Assembly: GCA_019055375.1 (NCBI GenBank)
Contig: JAHQIW010001260.1
Coordinates: forward strand, 166,251-230,250
From: Parelaphostrongylus tenuis
Lineage: Eukaryota; Nematoda; Chromadorea; Rhabditida; Metastrongylidae
DNA: 64,000 nt
Direction: 5' to 3'
Position 1 is the first letter of the stretch. Each line of letters opens with the position of its first letter. Below are positions 1 through 11,729 of the stretch, one piece after another. The translations under genes were made by a program, and so were the position numbers. The notes under the pieces were generated by a model. It had not been told where the DNA came from and did not search any database. It saw only the letters and a list, made by a program, of their open reading frames with translations.

Positions 1-146
1 TACCGCCAGTGCTATTGATACTGATAGTACTACCACTATTTCCAATCGCTCGTCGATTATGCAAAATGAGTCTTTCGGATTTACATAAATTGATTTGGTC
101 GTACAACACGTGTCATGAATAATTTTGTTAAACAATTGCAATTCCA

Positions 147-3100
147 ATGTTTCTTCTACGGTTACTGGTGCTCCTAGTCGCACTATCGCTGACTTTGTTG
201 ATTGTCTACCAAGTTATCCAACAGAACGAACTATGTATTCAAGCTAGTGGCGATGCTGTTACATATCAAGGTTTGTTAGCTTTCCCGTTAAACTATAAAA
301 GTAAAGGAAATTCTCCTTTATTTAACCGCTTTTTGGCGGTGGTATGATGTTATGAATTCACCCAGTGATGTAGAGTGATGTAAAAAACTTTTTTGTCAGG
401 CGGGACTCGAACCCACATCTCACTCTATCCGGAAGTTATTCATAACATCATACCACCGCCAAAGAAGCGGTTAAGTAGGAAGAAATTCATTTGATCATCA
501 ATATCCAATGTCTGTCAGCCTGAGTGAGGTTCAATGTCAATACTGACTATCCGGCCCTGGCCGTTGACGGTTGGCGGCTGACAGATAGATGCGCAGTCTC
601 GTTGAATGAGTGGTGTGCAAAATGTGCGTCAGCAGTGCAACGGGTTAGAGCACGCCCTCTCAGATGGAGTGAGAGTGGGTTCGAGTCCAGCCTGAAGCAA
701 AAGTTTTGCACATCACTGGGCATAGGAGTAAGAATAATTGTTTGTTGGATTATTAATAACGTCACACTTCAACTCTGTTTAGATTGTAACCTTCGCACTA
801 TCGCTCTCACAGCGTGGGTGAAAGATTATTACACGAAACAGGCATCTGAACGAATTGTTCTTCTCAGTAGAAAGAGTTTTGTTGTGGGCTTTGGCAACTT
901 CTACAATGTGATTGTGCCAGAGGTGAGTAATCTACAAATTATTTCTGATCAGTGGGACTAAGATTACCCGCAGAACTGCCACCTTACAAAGGAGCAGTGG
1001 CAATGGCATGGCCCGAGAGACAGCATGTCGAAGTTTTTGTTCACTACACAGCAGCCCTAGTATGACTTGAAATCAGAATAGAAACGTTGTTCGACTATAT
1101 GTGTGAAGCGCAAATGCGATGTTTCTCATCACGTGTTCATCGCTGCTCCACTCTGAAAGTGCTCCAGTTATGAAAACGTGTTACCTAGAAAGTGGTAGAT
1201 GAAATATTACTCTTCATGCAAGCCCTAGGAGGAATTCTAGTATTCCAATTACTCAGTCATCAGAGATACTCCTTCAAACGTCGTTAAAAAGTGGATTAAA
1301 TGCAATGGAAGCGCTATATGTCTACTAACCACAGTTGAACGTAAACAAATAGGCTTCACGTGATATGGGATAGACAGAACGAAGAGCTACAAGTTGATGA
1401 TCGGCCTAGCTTACACCGTCTTTCATAACCGTCGACACGCTTCGGTCACTCGACTCTCAACACAGCAATGTGATATTGGAACGCTGACAACATTTATTAT
1501 CACAAAATTACTTCCTGTAGGAGAATAGATGATGATCGGTACTCTGTTGCCGGCAAAGTAGCTTTTAGGCGCGATGTCCTGATCTGGTTCGGATGGGAAG
1601 GACGGCTGATGGTGGAAAGTACGTGTGCAATCCAAATGCGTTCCTCATGGGAAACTGCAGGTACATCACCACGGTGATTTTCTAGTTTCAAATGAAGTTC
1701 TTGGTTAGTATGCAATTGAGAAATATGAGGAGCTAGGGAATCTTTAAGTCGTCCACTTTCTCACTTGCTTATGAAATTGACAAAGTAGGCGACATAGGTT
1801 TCCCGGTGTAAAGTATCCGTGAGTGAGCTAAGAGACGAATCGCGAACACTCTTGCATTGTTGTCGTCCACATTTGCTATCCTACTAACGTAACTTCATAT
1901 CTAGTGTTTCATTTGCAATGACATTAGAAAGTAAAACACAGATTCCTCACACTGTGAACGTAATATTGATGCGTATTCCAGTATATATTCATTTGGACTG
2001 AACAATGAAGTGTCGTTCGACGTTGAGATTCAACAAATGACTGGATGTCAACTATATGGCTACGATTCTGTAGGTTTTTAGCGAATTTATTCCAAAATGA
2101 ATATACAGGATGAGCAAAATCTTTTGTCAGTTTTGTATTTTGTTAATTGTAGCACTGGTGTAATATTTTTTCAATGCTAATATTTTACTGAACTCTTTGT
2201 TTGATCTAGGTCTAAAGTCTGCTTTACTTATTTGCCTCTTTCAAATGTGTTCAAGCTATGGATCAGAAAAATTAACGTATCTCACTAGTTGATTTGCACA
2301 CGACGGGAATGAAACGGCCGACGTTGCTAAAACTGGCTGGTCTCAAATCATCAAGTGCCCATAGAGACATGAAATGTTTCGAAGAGATTGGAGGGGTTTA
2401 GGACCGTCCCCAAAAAGTTCTTCCAAATACCTCGTCTACTCCGGAGAACATACAGACAATCCGTTGCCAATTTCAACAAAATCCGCAGCGTTCTCGAGAA
2501 GCTCGGAATCAGCGAGCGAAGATTGTGAAACATAATTTAACTTGAGGCTGGCAAACTACAAGGTCACGCGTGTTCACGCACTCTTTGTATCAAAACTCGA
2601 TAACTGCCGTCAATCGTATACGTGTGATGATAATCTGCTTTCAAGCAGGTCATAGTTTTTTAAATAATCCATGGTCGTGGCGTATTGTTTGTACAGTCGC
2701 CGACAACAATGACTGCTTGGCAAAAAATTCCCACACTGAAAAAAAACCGATGAAACAGGGCAACAATAAAGAAGCGCTCTTTAAATGCTTTTTTCAGCCA
2801 AGTACAAATAACCACGAATTTTAGTCAAACCGTAGAAATGAGTTTTTTTCTAAATTTAAAGGCTTACACTTTCACATACGTCTATTAGAACCGCGGTACT
2901 GGATGTTTTAAGACTCAAGTGAAAATCAACTTATGTAGATTTTCTCTGTATTGAAAGTACGGAGCATGAGCTTGCATGAGGTTGCTACCAAGCCCTCTAA
3001 TCGGCTAACGCCTTGACGTTTTCGCCTACTTCAGAAATGATGATTCCAGTTGATTGCCCATTTTCCCCGTCGTTTTCCTTTGCGTTATGATTTTTCGTTG

Positions 3101-6100
3101 TCTCTTGAGTAGAATATTCTAAGTGGAGCAGCATCTGAATGAAGTAGTCTCATTCTACGGCGGCTTTCCATACAGAGCTCTTGCTCTTTTTTAGCGCTTG
3201 TCGAATTTTAATATTTCCTTTTATGTCGGAAATTCATACTGTAGCAGTCGGTATAAACCCAGGTAGCATCAATGAGGCAATAATGCCTTATTGACCGCCT
3301 TTCATTGAAGCTTCGTTGAAACTAATCAGCAATTCTGTAAAATTACAAAGTCCCAAGTCAGCATACTTCGGTGTCTTCTTCTTCAGAGGCTGATGATTCG
3401 ACTCGATTCTCCACTGTCGGCAAACAGCAAGCGTCTTGAAAAAAAGGCACTGTCGAGTGAAGTTAGTTCAGTTCAGTGGTAGCCCATTGAAGAAGTTTCA
3501 ACTCGGACGACAACAAAGAACTACGGCGGAAACACCACGATTGTGGGTAGTCGATTCATTCTCGCGTCATGATAAAACCCATTCTGAACGTCGTCTGCTA
3601 CACTATCTATGCTGATAATCAGCTAGTGATTATATAAAGTACAGCAAGCGAGCTCTAGGCGACAATTAGACACCCGTAAAGGAAGCGTTTTATGTATGAT
3701 GAGCTTGGGTCAGTTTACCTCTGAATATCGTACATGGTGCACCTCTCTGCCAATGTGTTAACCTCTTTCACAATCGACGGTAGTCCCATGCGATTGGAGT
3801 GCCACATCTATATGCATTAAAAACATTTTTTTTTGCAATCAGTGACTAGTAAAAGCACGCCAAACTATTTTCTCGGAAACTAACTTCAGATTGGCTCCTC
3901 TATATTTTTCCTTCGTCTGAAGAAGAGAAATTAAATACCTGAGCACACAAGAGGGCAATTTGAAGGGTAGTTTAGTAGTGTAAAGCTCGGAATCGGAATG
4001 CATGGCCATGAATGACTTTATGTGTCAGAGATTGAGGATTTGTTGCCAGTGATTTTATAACTGCATAGCCCATCTAGTACTAAATTACCCAGGCTGAATT
4101 GAATCTAAGTAAGCTGAATAGTCTCACACTCAGCAGCTGGAATAGAAATGTTTTGCAGTTGCAAGGACTAGCGGATCGCGACGATGTGATTTTTTTTTAT
4201 CTCATATATGAGATTTGTTTGGAACGTTCCAGAGTAGAACTCAATTTGCTTTGGAAGCAAATGCTATTGTTGCTCTGATATGCATGATTAAAGAATCGGG
4301 AAAGTGTGAAACATGTAAATTTGCATTTGATTCACGAACATAAAATATGGAAGAAAATTGAAAAACAACAAACAGCCTAATAAGAACGTCTGAACTTAGG
4401 CTCCAGGTATTTAGGAACGATATTAGGTTGTTTTTCATTACCGAAGTGTGATTTTTTTCCAAGTGTGGCTACACATCCAAACAAAGGCTTGAGGTTTCTT
4501 GCAGTACCACCGCACTCTTGGTCAACCCCATTCCTACGGCTCGCCAAGCGCTCCGTACTTCCGCGGTCGACAAAGTGGTACCGGTTTATAAAAAAGAATA
4601 GCAACATCAACTTTATACATCTGTAAGTGGTCATAAGTTTCTTGATAGGCCAAATATGTATTCAGTTACGTCTACGATACCACGGATTTTGAAGCTTTAC
4701 GGAGAAAAATGATAGCCAAGATGCAGACCACATAGCTATTGTTACTAGTTACGTTTACCTGCTCATTTCCAGATAACTTGGAAATCACGTCAGGCTTAAT
4801 GCAAATAGAATCCCCAATACCGATGGAACTCCACAGACTGCCAATGATTGCTGCGTTCTGCTTTTTCATTCCTCTAGGGGACCACCATATTTGTATATAA
4901 AGCGATTAGACATAAACAGACAGCAGGACATTCTCTGGAGAAAGAAAAATAAAGGAAAAATAAACAAAATTTAATTGAATTTATTCTAATGCTATAAGAT
5001 TCAAACGAAAATGCCTCAAAAGAACAGAGTGACTGTGACTCAAAATTAGGGCTAAGAAAAGTGTCTTGACTGAGCTTTCATCATAATACCGTAGGCTACT
5101 TTTCCGCTATCCGCACCCTTTCTTGAACTTTCAAAAAGTTTCAGTAGTTATTCAATAGCTTAACTCTCAACAATTCAAATGGTATACTTTAATTCAAAAG
5201 AAACCTTTTAGAGATTTTGTGTAATGAAAATAAAGTTATCGTTTACATTTGGTGCGCCTTCGCGTGTATCTCTGTTATTTATTCACAGTGCTCCGCCATT
5301 TCGTACAAATTTTTAGGTTTTCTGTGTCGTGATTGTGGAGGAATTTTTGTTCTATCATTTTGCGGGTTAAGATTTTTCATTTTCACTTTATATTGCCAAA
5401 CAACCCGCTGCTAAGCCTATGCCTATGCAGCTGAAGCCTGTGCACGAAAAGCATATGAACAAGTAGAGAAAATCATAAATTACTGTAGGCAAACGTTTTA
5501 TCTGGAGTTTTTGTCAAGGCGGAGGGTTGACCTAGATTTAGTAACAAAAACTGCACGGCACAACCGATTCGCGTTGCGTGCTCAATTAACAGCGTTATCG
5601 CAGCACTACCTTACATCCACCTAGCCCACAAAAGGTGCATTAAGCGTGAAATCGAATCTTCTTTGGGTGCTACAGCGCACTAAGTCCTTTTCAAATATCA
5701 ACTACATTATTGGGACTTTCCAAACTTGAGCTATTAGATCATTGGCGCAAGTCCAAGGGTTAGGCGCTATGAGCTTTGCTCAGCGAAAAACGCCCGAATG
5801 TGAAACATTAATTATGTTTACTGCTACAGTCACTGAGAAGACCATTTTGAAAATAAACTACACAATTGAAGTTTTCGAAATTCAAGTTATCGAATAACTG
5901 CTAAACTTTGTAAGAATGTTCAAAGCTTTGCCGAGGTTGTTATATCAGAGCCAATACACGTGTTCCGGAGCTATTGCCTTCTTCATCAGTGCCCCATGCC
6001 ACACACTTAGCCCTACCTTCAAAGAGTTGAAAATGGGTACGGGTGGATAGGGGAAAGGCGCTCAACATTGCGGTGATTACGAAATCACGATGTATTGGAA

Positions 6101-9100
6101 CTGTAATTTTTTTAGGATCAACAATCAGAGGAGACAAAAAAGAATTATGACAACGTTGGCGGCAAACTTAGCGTCGCCATTATTTCACCAGTGGCTGATG
6201 CCAAAAATGTCAAATTGAAAACTATCGGTGAGTAATTTTTGGAAAAAGGTTATCGCTGATTTATTTTATTGATTTATTGATTTATTTTATGTTGAAATGA
6301 ACGTCTGACTTTAGTGACTGCGTAGCGTTATTTGATATCAGCGATCTGTGGCATTCATAATTTTCTATGGCATTTCTTAAAAAGAAGGCTACTCTAAGAT
6401 ATCTCAAGGATTGTGGGCAAGGTTGACTGCGGTTCCTACCATGAAAGCTTGATCAGTCCATTCGCATGCGCCTACACTATAGGTGTGACGGGTGCGTTAC
6501 CCAGTAGCACGGCCCTCCGATCTCCTACCTGTTGATTGATCGGGGCAAAATTCATTGTTGTTCTCCGTTGAAACGCGTTCCAGCTTTCATATGTTGCTTG
6601 TTTGTTAAAAAGACAAAAGCCGTAGGACTAGGTTTGGCCCCTAGAAGTACTCACGGAGATCAACATTTTTGAACGAAAACGAAACTAATTGAGCCAACTA
6701 TCACAAGACTCTTTCACGAGCTGTGCAGCGCCTGCTCAACCACAGTGCTACCACTCTATACAATAACATTGGGATGAAGAGAGTGGGTTAACTAAGGCTA
6801 TACCAATTTGCCAATATTGTTTGTAGTACGTCTTGAATAGTGGTGTATGATATTATGCGGATGAGAGTCGATAGCGTTTATCTACATCATTCTCGTCTTA
6901 CTGATAAAATCGTTCTCACAACAGTAAATTTTGGAAGTATACAACAATATCTTCCAACCGACTATGTTCAAGGCATTGCTAAAAAAATTTAATGTATAAT
7001 CTGATGGAATTGTTTAGTCTTTTAGAAGTGTGGTATGGCATTCCTAGTGGTATACGTGTGTTTCAGCATTCCTGCACGCTTGACTAATACCACATGCTTT
7101 ACGGCTAAGCCCTACTAATAGCAGCGGAGTCGAATACGTATCACTGTAGAGGAGTGAAGATCTTGATGTTCGCTTAAGGATCTAGTCCATGGCTACGGCT
7201 ATTACGATTCATATAACAACGCATTCCAATCTACTATGTTTGAGACTTCGCTTAAAAATTTAGAGGTTAACCGTAAGGACTGACGATGACTACATGAATG
7301 TCGAAAGGTACGTATACTACTAGAGATGTCATAGCGGACCTCTCCAAAGCTTGGCCATTCTATCAGACTATATAATGAGTTTGAGCCAAGCAGAGCGATA
7401 CTGGCCGATTACGATGGCGCAGGATTATTCTGCATGTTGTTACGTAATCACATGGATGAATTATCGTCCGTATCTCCTGATCGTCGACTGACTCGAGCGA
7501 GCACCAGTAACTTTTTTTCCTCGCCTATCGCGTGAAAAGTATCTTATTTGGACTTGTAGAACGGCATCTTTAATCTCGATCGTTGATGTAGATCAGAAGT
7601 TTGAATCCTTTCTACCTCTAAAAGGGAATGTCCTAACAACACTTTGCGATCGCGTGTTTAATAAGGCCGAGTGATCTGTCATCCTGCAAACGTATCGACG
7701 AAGTTTCAGTATTCGCATTGAACGTCTTGGCTGCCTTGTGGGGTCCACCATAAGGATTCGTATGCAGGTGGTCGTGAGCTATAAGTACAGACCGTTGGGA
7801 ATCCTAGATGGCTTTGAGCTCTAAACGGGCTTTCCGTATTCGTTACACTCAACGTCCCGCATCATGACTTCAATCCGCTTTCCTACTGTGTATGCCTCTA
7901 GATGCTCAACACATAGTTTACAATCCTTCTCAGAACGGTAGGAGATGAAGTTATTTATCAGAAGAGGCTCCTAACCCCCTCTCATATACTTTCTAGTCGC
8001 TAACTGCGGAATATTGACCAATTTGACTCAAAAAATAAACTCGTGCTAATTGACGACGATCAACAGGAACTCCATGCTCTGAATCCTACTTCTCAAGAGA
8101 GCACACAGTCCTTTTTTTCTTGCACTTATTTCTCATGTCCACCACCTGGGAGGTGCGGTGAGGGGGAAGGGGGAGGGGGAGGGGAGTGGCGCTGTGTGCT
8201 CTCAAGGCTAACCGTGGAAATATTGCTCTATAAAGGAGATAAATGAAGACTACCTGTGTTGATGTATGATATAAAGACTTCGTAGCAATTTTCATCGAGA
8301 TCGTGATTCATAAACCATGGATAGAATGTCATTTTAGAGGATCTCTTTCTGATCAATGGTGACGATTCCGCCGAAGTGGTCAAGATGGACATTGAAGGTG
8401 CCGAGCACTCGACACTTGTTCCCTTCCTAACCAAACATAAAGTGTGCCAGGTAAATTATTTCTTTTCTAGAAAACCTTCGTAAAACGATTAGTCAGAGTG
8501 AACACCTTACAGTGTAAAGAGAACAAAAAATTGAAGAGAAAGATATTGAGACTACATTGGTAGTATGAGGCGCCCCTGACAAACTTTATGTCAACTTACA
8601 GCCCGATTATGCAGCAAATTACCAAAGGAAAGTTTTTAAAGGAAGAGGCCGAGATTCGCATAGCTTATTTTTTGACTTCGACACAGTTTGTGACAGATAA
8701 CTGTTGCACTTTAAGTGGTCCGTTCAATTTGCTTTTCCTTATGACTTCTGACTCTAATTGCTCCAAGGCTGCATCATCATTGAGAATTTTGCATTTAGAT
8801 TCTTCTTGAGATTCATGGGCAGCCAGACGAGCACCTCAGACTTCTTACTTCTATCGCTAAGTAAGTATTCTTGCAAAATCATTTCGCTTCAAAAATTTTT
8901 ATCTCTTTCAAAACCACACATGTGCCTTGTTCTTTCACAACATTTCTCCGCGAGTCTCTAGTAGTGGTTAATAATGAAAATACGTAAATTGTTGGCTTGA
9001 ATTGATAAATTAGATCCGTCTCGGCTATAAATCTTCGCCGCAATGAATCAGTTCTTCAACTTCTGCCGATTGAAATAAAATTACTCTAAAATATCACTGA

Positions 9101-10280
9101 TAGGGGCGGTTTGATTTTTGCAGAAAAAATGTCCGAAGAGACACGCGCTTTTCGGTAATAAAATGCTTTTTCATGTTCTTATTTTTATATTTTGACCCTT
9201 TAACAACTGCAAAAGTAATAAAACTTAACTTCAACTTCCGATTTCTACCTGGTCACCATCCTTTCGATTCACACCGACAAAATAGCTTTCAATCAAGACT
9301 TGCAACATCACATAATACTTTTTCGAAGCTATGTAAGGTAAAGAACGCATGTGGCGCAATGGATAGAGATGTTCTGCGTTGTACACGAGGTCAATGGTTT
9401 GATCTCGCGCTCATGGCTCATCAAGCCATCGATCCCACCGGAGTCGGTAAATCGCAGACTGGTCTCAGACTTGTCCGAGAGCTTAAGCAGCTTTGACTCG
9501 GTTCAGCAGGAGGCCACCGCGAGTCATTGTAAAGGCCAGATATGCATTCAATCACCTCAATGTCAAGGATTAAAGACGAATGCATGCCGCATCCCTCAGG
9601 GATCGATTAATGTCTAAAGCTTTATCCTTTATTTCATCCTTTATGCAAGATAGTCTAGGAAGAGATGGAATGAAAAATACCAAAGAAAATTTGAAGAAAA
9701 AGAAGGAATGAGAATGAGCATTTTTTAGCACTATATTTGATCCGTCATCACAGTGTGTTTTTTCACTATGCGGATCCCGGTACTTCTAGCAATCAGTTCG
9801 TTTTTTTGTCATCTTCTTGAACGGCGCAAAATACTAGTTGAGCGAGTCTCCCTGCAATCTCGATGATAGCCTTGTTGTGGCGTTCTCATAGGACGCTGTT
9901 GTTGACTGCCGGAGAGGTGGGGGGTGGAGTTCGGCTTTACGCGCCCTTCGACGGCCATCAAAACCGCTCGGCCACGACGCCTTCAATAAGAATAGGAGTT
10001 TATAAAATTTACTAAATTATTGAAGCTACTAAATTAGTGAGATTTAATATTAAGTATTAATTTCTAGCATAGACCGCTCTTATCTATGGATTTTTAGGAT
10101 ACTTGTCATGAACGTTGTTTTCAGGAACTCTGTTTCAGACTCGGCTATGTGCTCTTCTCGTATGAAGTGAATGGTTGGGCAATGCAGGCGTGCGAATATA
10201 GTTTGATTCATACGGACTGCATGAAACGTCACGGTGCCGCTGAATTGAAGAGATATCTACATGAAGTCGTACCGGTCTAG
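147..10280 (+). CDS. FkbM-type methyltransferase-like protein, membrane-anchored/secreted (multi-exon, one or more middle exons not found)
   Basis: Seen: exons 147-270 (ATG, phase 1 donor GTTTGT), 813-922 (donor GTGAGT), 6116-6227 (acceptor TTTTTTTAG, donor GTGAGT), 8338-8450 (donor GTAAAT), 8799-8860 (donor GTAAGT) and 10139-10280 (stop TAG at 10278). Phases join exactly across 1/2 and across 6116/8338/8799/10139. Residues about 2-22 of exon 1 are one hydrophobic signal or anchor segment. The joined 6116 and 8338 exons read KTIEDLFL then KMDIEGAE, the conserved acidic motif of the FkbM (Methyltransf_21) fold; exon 8799 gives ILLEIHG and the last exon LGYVLFSYEVNG. Known: this family is predicted to be SAM-dependent; nematodes have many secreted or membrane members of unknown substrate. 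Missing: the SAM-binding part between 922 and 6116. A phase-0 candidate at 3387-3461 has good splice sites but no recognisable motif. Introns hold SINE, transposase and RTE debris. Confidence 0.82.
319..475. repeat. Long hairpin around a reversed SINE fragment
   Basis: About 33-bp arms at 319-355 and 436-475 are inverted copies of each other (both contain CCGC, GGCGGTGG and ATGATGTTATGAA blocks). Between them the minus strand has a tRNA-like B box (GTGGGTTCGAGTCCCGCC). It lies in intron 1 of the methyltransferase-like gene, just after the exon 1 donor. Confidence 0.7.
612..725 (+). repeat. tRNA-derived SINE, family 1
   Basis: It carries an A-box-like stretch (GCAACGGGTTAGAGCACG) and a B box (GGGTTCGAGTCC) at the expected spacing, followed by the AAAGTTTTGCACATCACT tail shared with the copies at 45.4-46.0 kb. 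There is no folded anticodon arm, so it is not a functional tRNA. Intronic. Confidence 0.65.
925..2285. other. Intron sequence, no clear feature
   Basis: AT-rich. A 45-codon open stretch at 1530-1665 (either strand) has no recognisable motif or convincing splice pair. Nothing else can be supported. Confidence 0.4.
2290..2690 (+). pseudogene. Tc1/mariner-like transposase relic (N-terminal HTH part)
   Basis: Plus-strand frames with stops and shifts read a proline/arginine-rich linker then STPENIQTIRCQF and a QNPQRS stretch, typical of the helix-turn-helix linker of Tc1/mariner-superfamily transposases. A second relic at 33.3-34.2 kb has the same STP-N-I block. No catalytic part is recognisable downstream. 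It lies within the large intron of the methyltransferase-like gene. Confidence 0.5.
2830..5050. other. Intron sequence, mostly featureless
   Basis: It contains the weak exon candidate 3387-3461 (acceptor CTTCTTCAG, donor GTTAGT). A minus-strand open stretch around 4757-4869 ends at a GTAAAC donor-like site but matches no known family. The locally GC-richer patch 4490-4600 is unexplained. Confidence 0.35.
5050..5910. repeat. Diverged dispersed repeat (family Y)
   Basis: Blocks such as GTGAAACATTAATT..., a CTGCTACAG block, AAAATAAACTACACA and TTATCGAATAACT recur in diverged form at 12.9-13.17, 21.6-22.4, 28.85-29.0 and 55.2-55.65 kb. There is no coding capacity. The class is unknown; it could be an old MITE. 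Confidence 0.45.
5937..5992 (-). repeat. Penelope-type end motif, degenerate hammerhead-like
   Basis: On the minus strand the order is CTGATGA, an AAGGC...GC hairpin, CGGAAC (expected CGAAAC), then ACACGTGTA. This is the order of a hammerhead core with the same palindromic helix III as family HH1, but one core base is wrong and stem I does not pair. Probably the end of an old Penelope-like or HH1-related copy. Confidence 0.35.
7450..7910 (-). mobile_element. RTE non-LTR element, 3' end relic
   Basis: The order (GATCGTCGACTGACTCGAGCG, a CCTATCGCGTG block, then diverged C-terminal RT coding sequence) matches the 3' ends of the RTE copies at 29.05 and 40.56 kb. The reading frame is destroyed. 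It lies in the intron before the 8338 exon of the methyltransferase-like gene. Confidence 0.55.
8162..8184 (+). other. G-quadruplex-type G-run cluster
   Basis: Four runs of 4-5 G at 8162-8166, 8169-8173, 8175-8179 and 8181-8184, separated by one or two A. It sits on the sense strand about 155 bases upstream of the 8338 exon and stands out in an AT-rich region. Confidence 0.75.
9340..9480 (+). repeat. tRNA-derived SINE, family 2
   Basis: GCATGTGGCGCAATGGATAG (A-box side) and a GGTTTGATCTCGC B box. The start matches the copy at 46870-46965. It lies in the last intron of the methyltransferase-like gene. Confidence 0.55.
9860..9970. repeat. Dispersed repeat block shared with the 16.9/38.2 kb repeats
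   Basis: The GACGCTGTTGTTGACTGCC block and its GC-rich continuation recur at 16870, 38200 and 46720. It is probably the body of SINE family 2 or a linked repeat. Confidence 0.4.
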
Positions 10281-11232
10281 AGATAGCCGATTTGCCAAGC
10301 TTACTTTCAAACTCTTATGTTTTCCATTTCACTTAGCACCTTACCTAGTATGCTTGCTGTGGCTCTGGCTGGCATCATCAAAAAAGCTATTTTTTTGTGT
10401 TTTGTAATATGCAAGAAGATTGCTGCTGTTCAAACGGATTCGTCCTTCTTATGAGGAAACTGGGTCCCTATCTAATCACTTCATGTTTTTGATACGTTCA
10501 CTAATCTTCACTGATGTTTCATCCTAAGTTTGTCAGGTGGTACATCTGATTTCATATTGAACTACCGTACAAGTATCAAGTTCCACTGAATCATATTTTC
10601 TTTCACTGAGTGAATTTTGTATCGACACATTCGCTTCACAAGCGGTCTGAGTGATATATAAGTGCAAGCTTTTCTCCTTTACTGTGGTTTCCCTCACAAA
10701 GAAGCTTTTGCGATTGTCGGTGAAGACTGTATTTTGCAAAACTTCAACCTCTAGAGATCGTCAATATTAAATCGTACACCTCTGTTATTTAGCATGTACT
10801 TGCCCTTTTGACTATGTAAGTTGAAAAATATGTCCTGCATTTTCAACTATATTTGAGAAATAGGGAAATATGGCATCTTTATATTATTAAGCGAATACAA
10901 AGTTGTTATAAATGTTTTATTTCTTCAACATTTTGGCGCACTGGCCTTCTACATGTCTGCTGAGAGTCGATATTCCACAGCCATTCAACATGGCAATCTA
11001 AGCCTTAGAAATTATTCGAGTCTAAGAGATTTCGAGTCGTTTAGAAATCGATTTCGTAATAACTATGCCGGCATTGTTAGATTTTTTCATCTTCTTTTTC
11101 ACAACTTCCTTCGTAATACTCTTCTCTTCTTTGCAGTCAATGGTTTTGCCTATAGGACACTCGAAAGAAGATCCATTAAAGACGAACGGGTCTATAGAAT
11201 CACATTCTGAGGATGATTACCTCTAGCTAAAC
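10281..11232. other. Region downstream of the methyltransferase-like gene
   Basis: An open frame at 10953-11210 (85 codons, rich in R, F and N) has no recognisable motif and is probably chance. No clear AATAAA follows the stop at 10280 within 100 bases. Confidence 0.35.
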
Positions 11233-11355
11233 ATTCGTACGTCTTTTTATACCTTTCCTTCGAGTGCTTTATTAAGACCACGCTCAAATTTTAATAGATT
11301 CTTTCATTATTATATGAGCCAACATGTCATGTGGTCTGGTAAAGGCTCTTGTACA

Positions 11356-11398
11356 GCCCGAGACACGTGTTTCGTCCTTACGGACTCATCAGCCGGGC
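11356..11398 (-). ncRNA. Type I hammerhead ribozyme (HH1), intact
   Basis: Minus strand 5'-3': stem I GCCCGG pairs with the final TCGGGC (one G-U); core CTGATGA; stem II GTCC with GGAC around a GTAA loop; core GAAA; helix III is the palindrome ACACGTGT; cleavage triplet GTC just before TCGGGC. Every invariant core position is present. The very short helix III suggests better cleavage as a dimer, which the tandem 319-nt unit would supply. Confidence 0.87.
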
Positions 11399-11670
11399 AG
11401 AACCCGTCGTCTGTCGATCTTTTCATAGTCAGTTCTCTCGGGAACGTCACACTCCTTATATATAGTTATCGACGACCTACGCTTTACACTCTATGTCAGG
11501 TGAAACATTCACCTAACACAGAGTGTTTTCGCACTCGATTGCTAGCTGGCTGGTATTTCATCATATTATACCTTTCCTTCGAGTGCTTTATTGAGACCAC
11601 GCTCAAATTTCAATAGATCCTTTCATTATTATTTGAGCCAACATGTCATGTGGTCTGGTAAAGGCTCTTG

Positions 11671-11729
11671 TACAGCCCGAGACACGTACTACCCGTTCTG
11701 TAAGGACGAAACACGTGTCTCGGGCTGTA
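11671..11729 (+). ncRNA. Truncated HH1 hammerhead in the inverted arm
   Basis: The plus strand keeps TAAGGACGAAAC, ACACGTGT and TCGGGC but the CTGATGAGTCC half has been replaced at the inversion junction. It cannot fold as a complete ribozyme. Confidence 0.65.

Noticed and set aside
612..725. Functional tRNA gene
   Set aside because: A and B boxes are present but acceptor and anticodon arms do not pair; repeated elsewhere with a common tail, so SINE.
3387..3461. Possible extra exon of the methyltransferase-like gene
   Set aside because: Splice sites and phase fit, but the 25 residues match nothing expected of the family; kept only as a candidate in the gene entry.
3985..4025. LGIG-like words resembling the SAM-binding block of the FkbM family
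   Set aside because: The frame stops after ten residues and no acceptor precedes it.
4377..4869. Possible minus-strand gene from two open stretches
   Set aside because: Only one donor-like site (GTAAAC near 4757), no joining phase and no family similarity.
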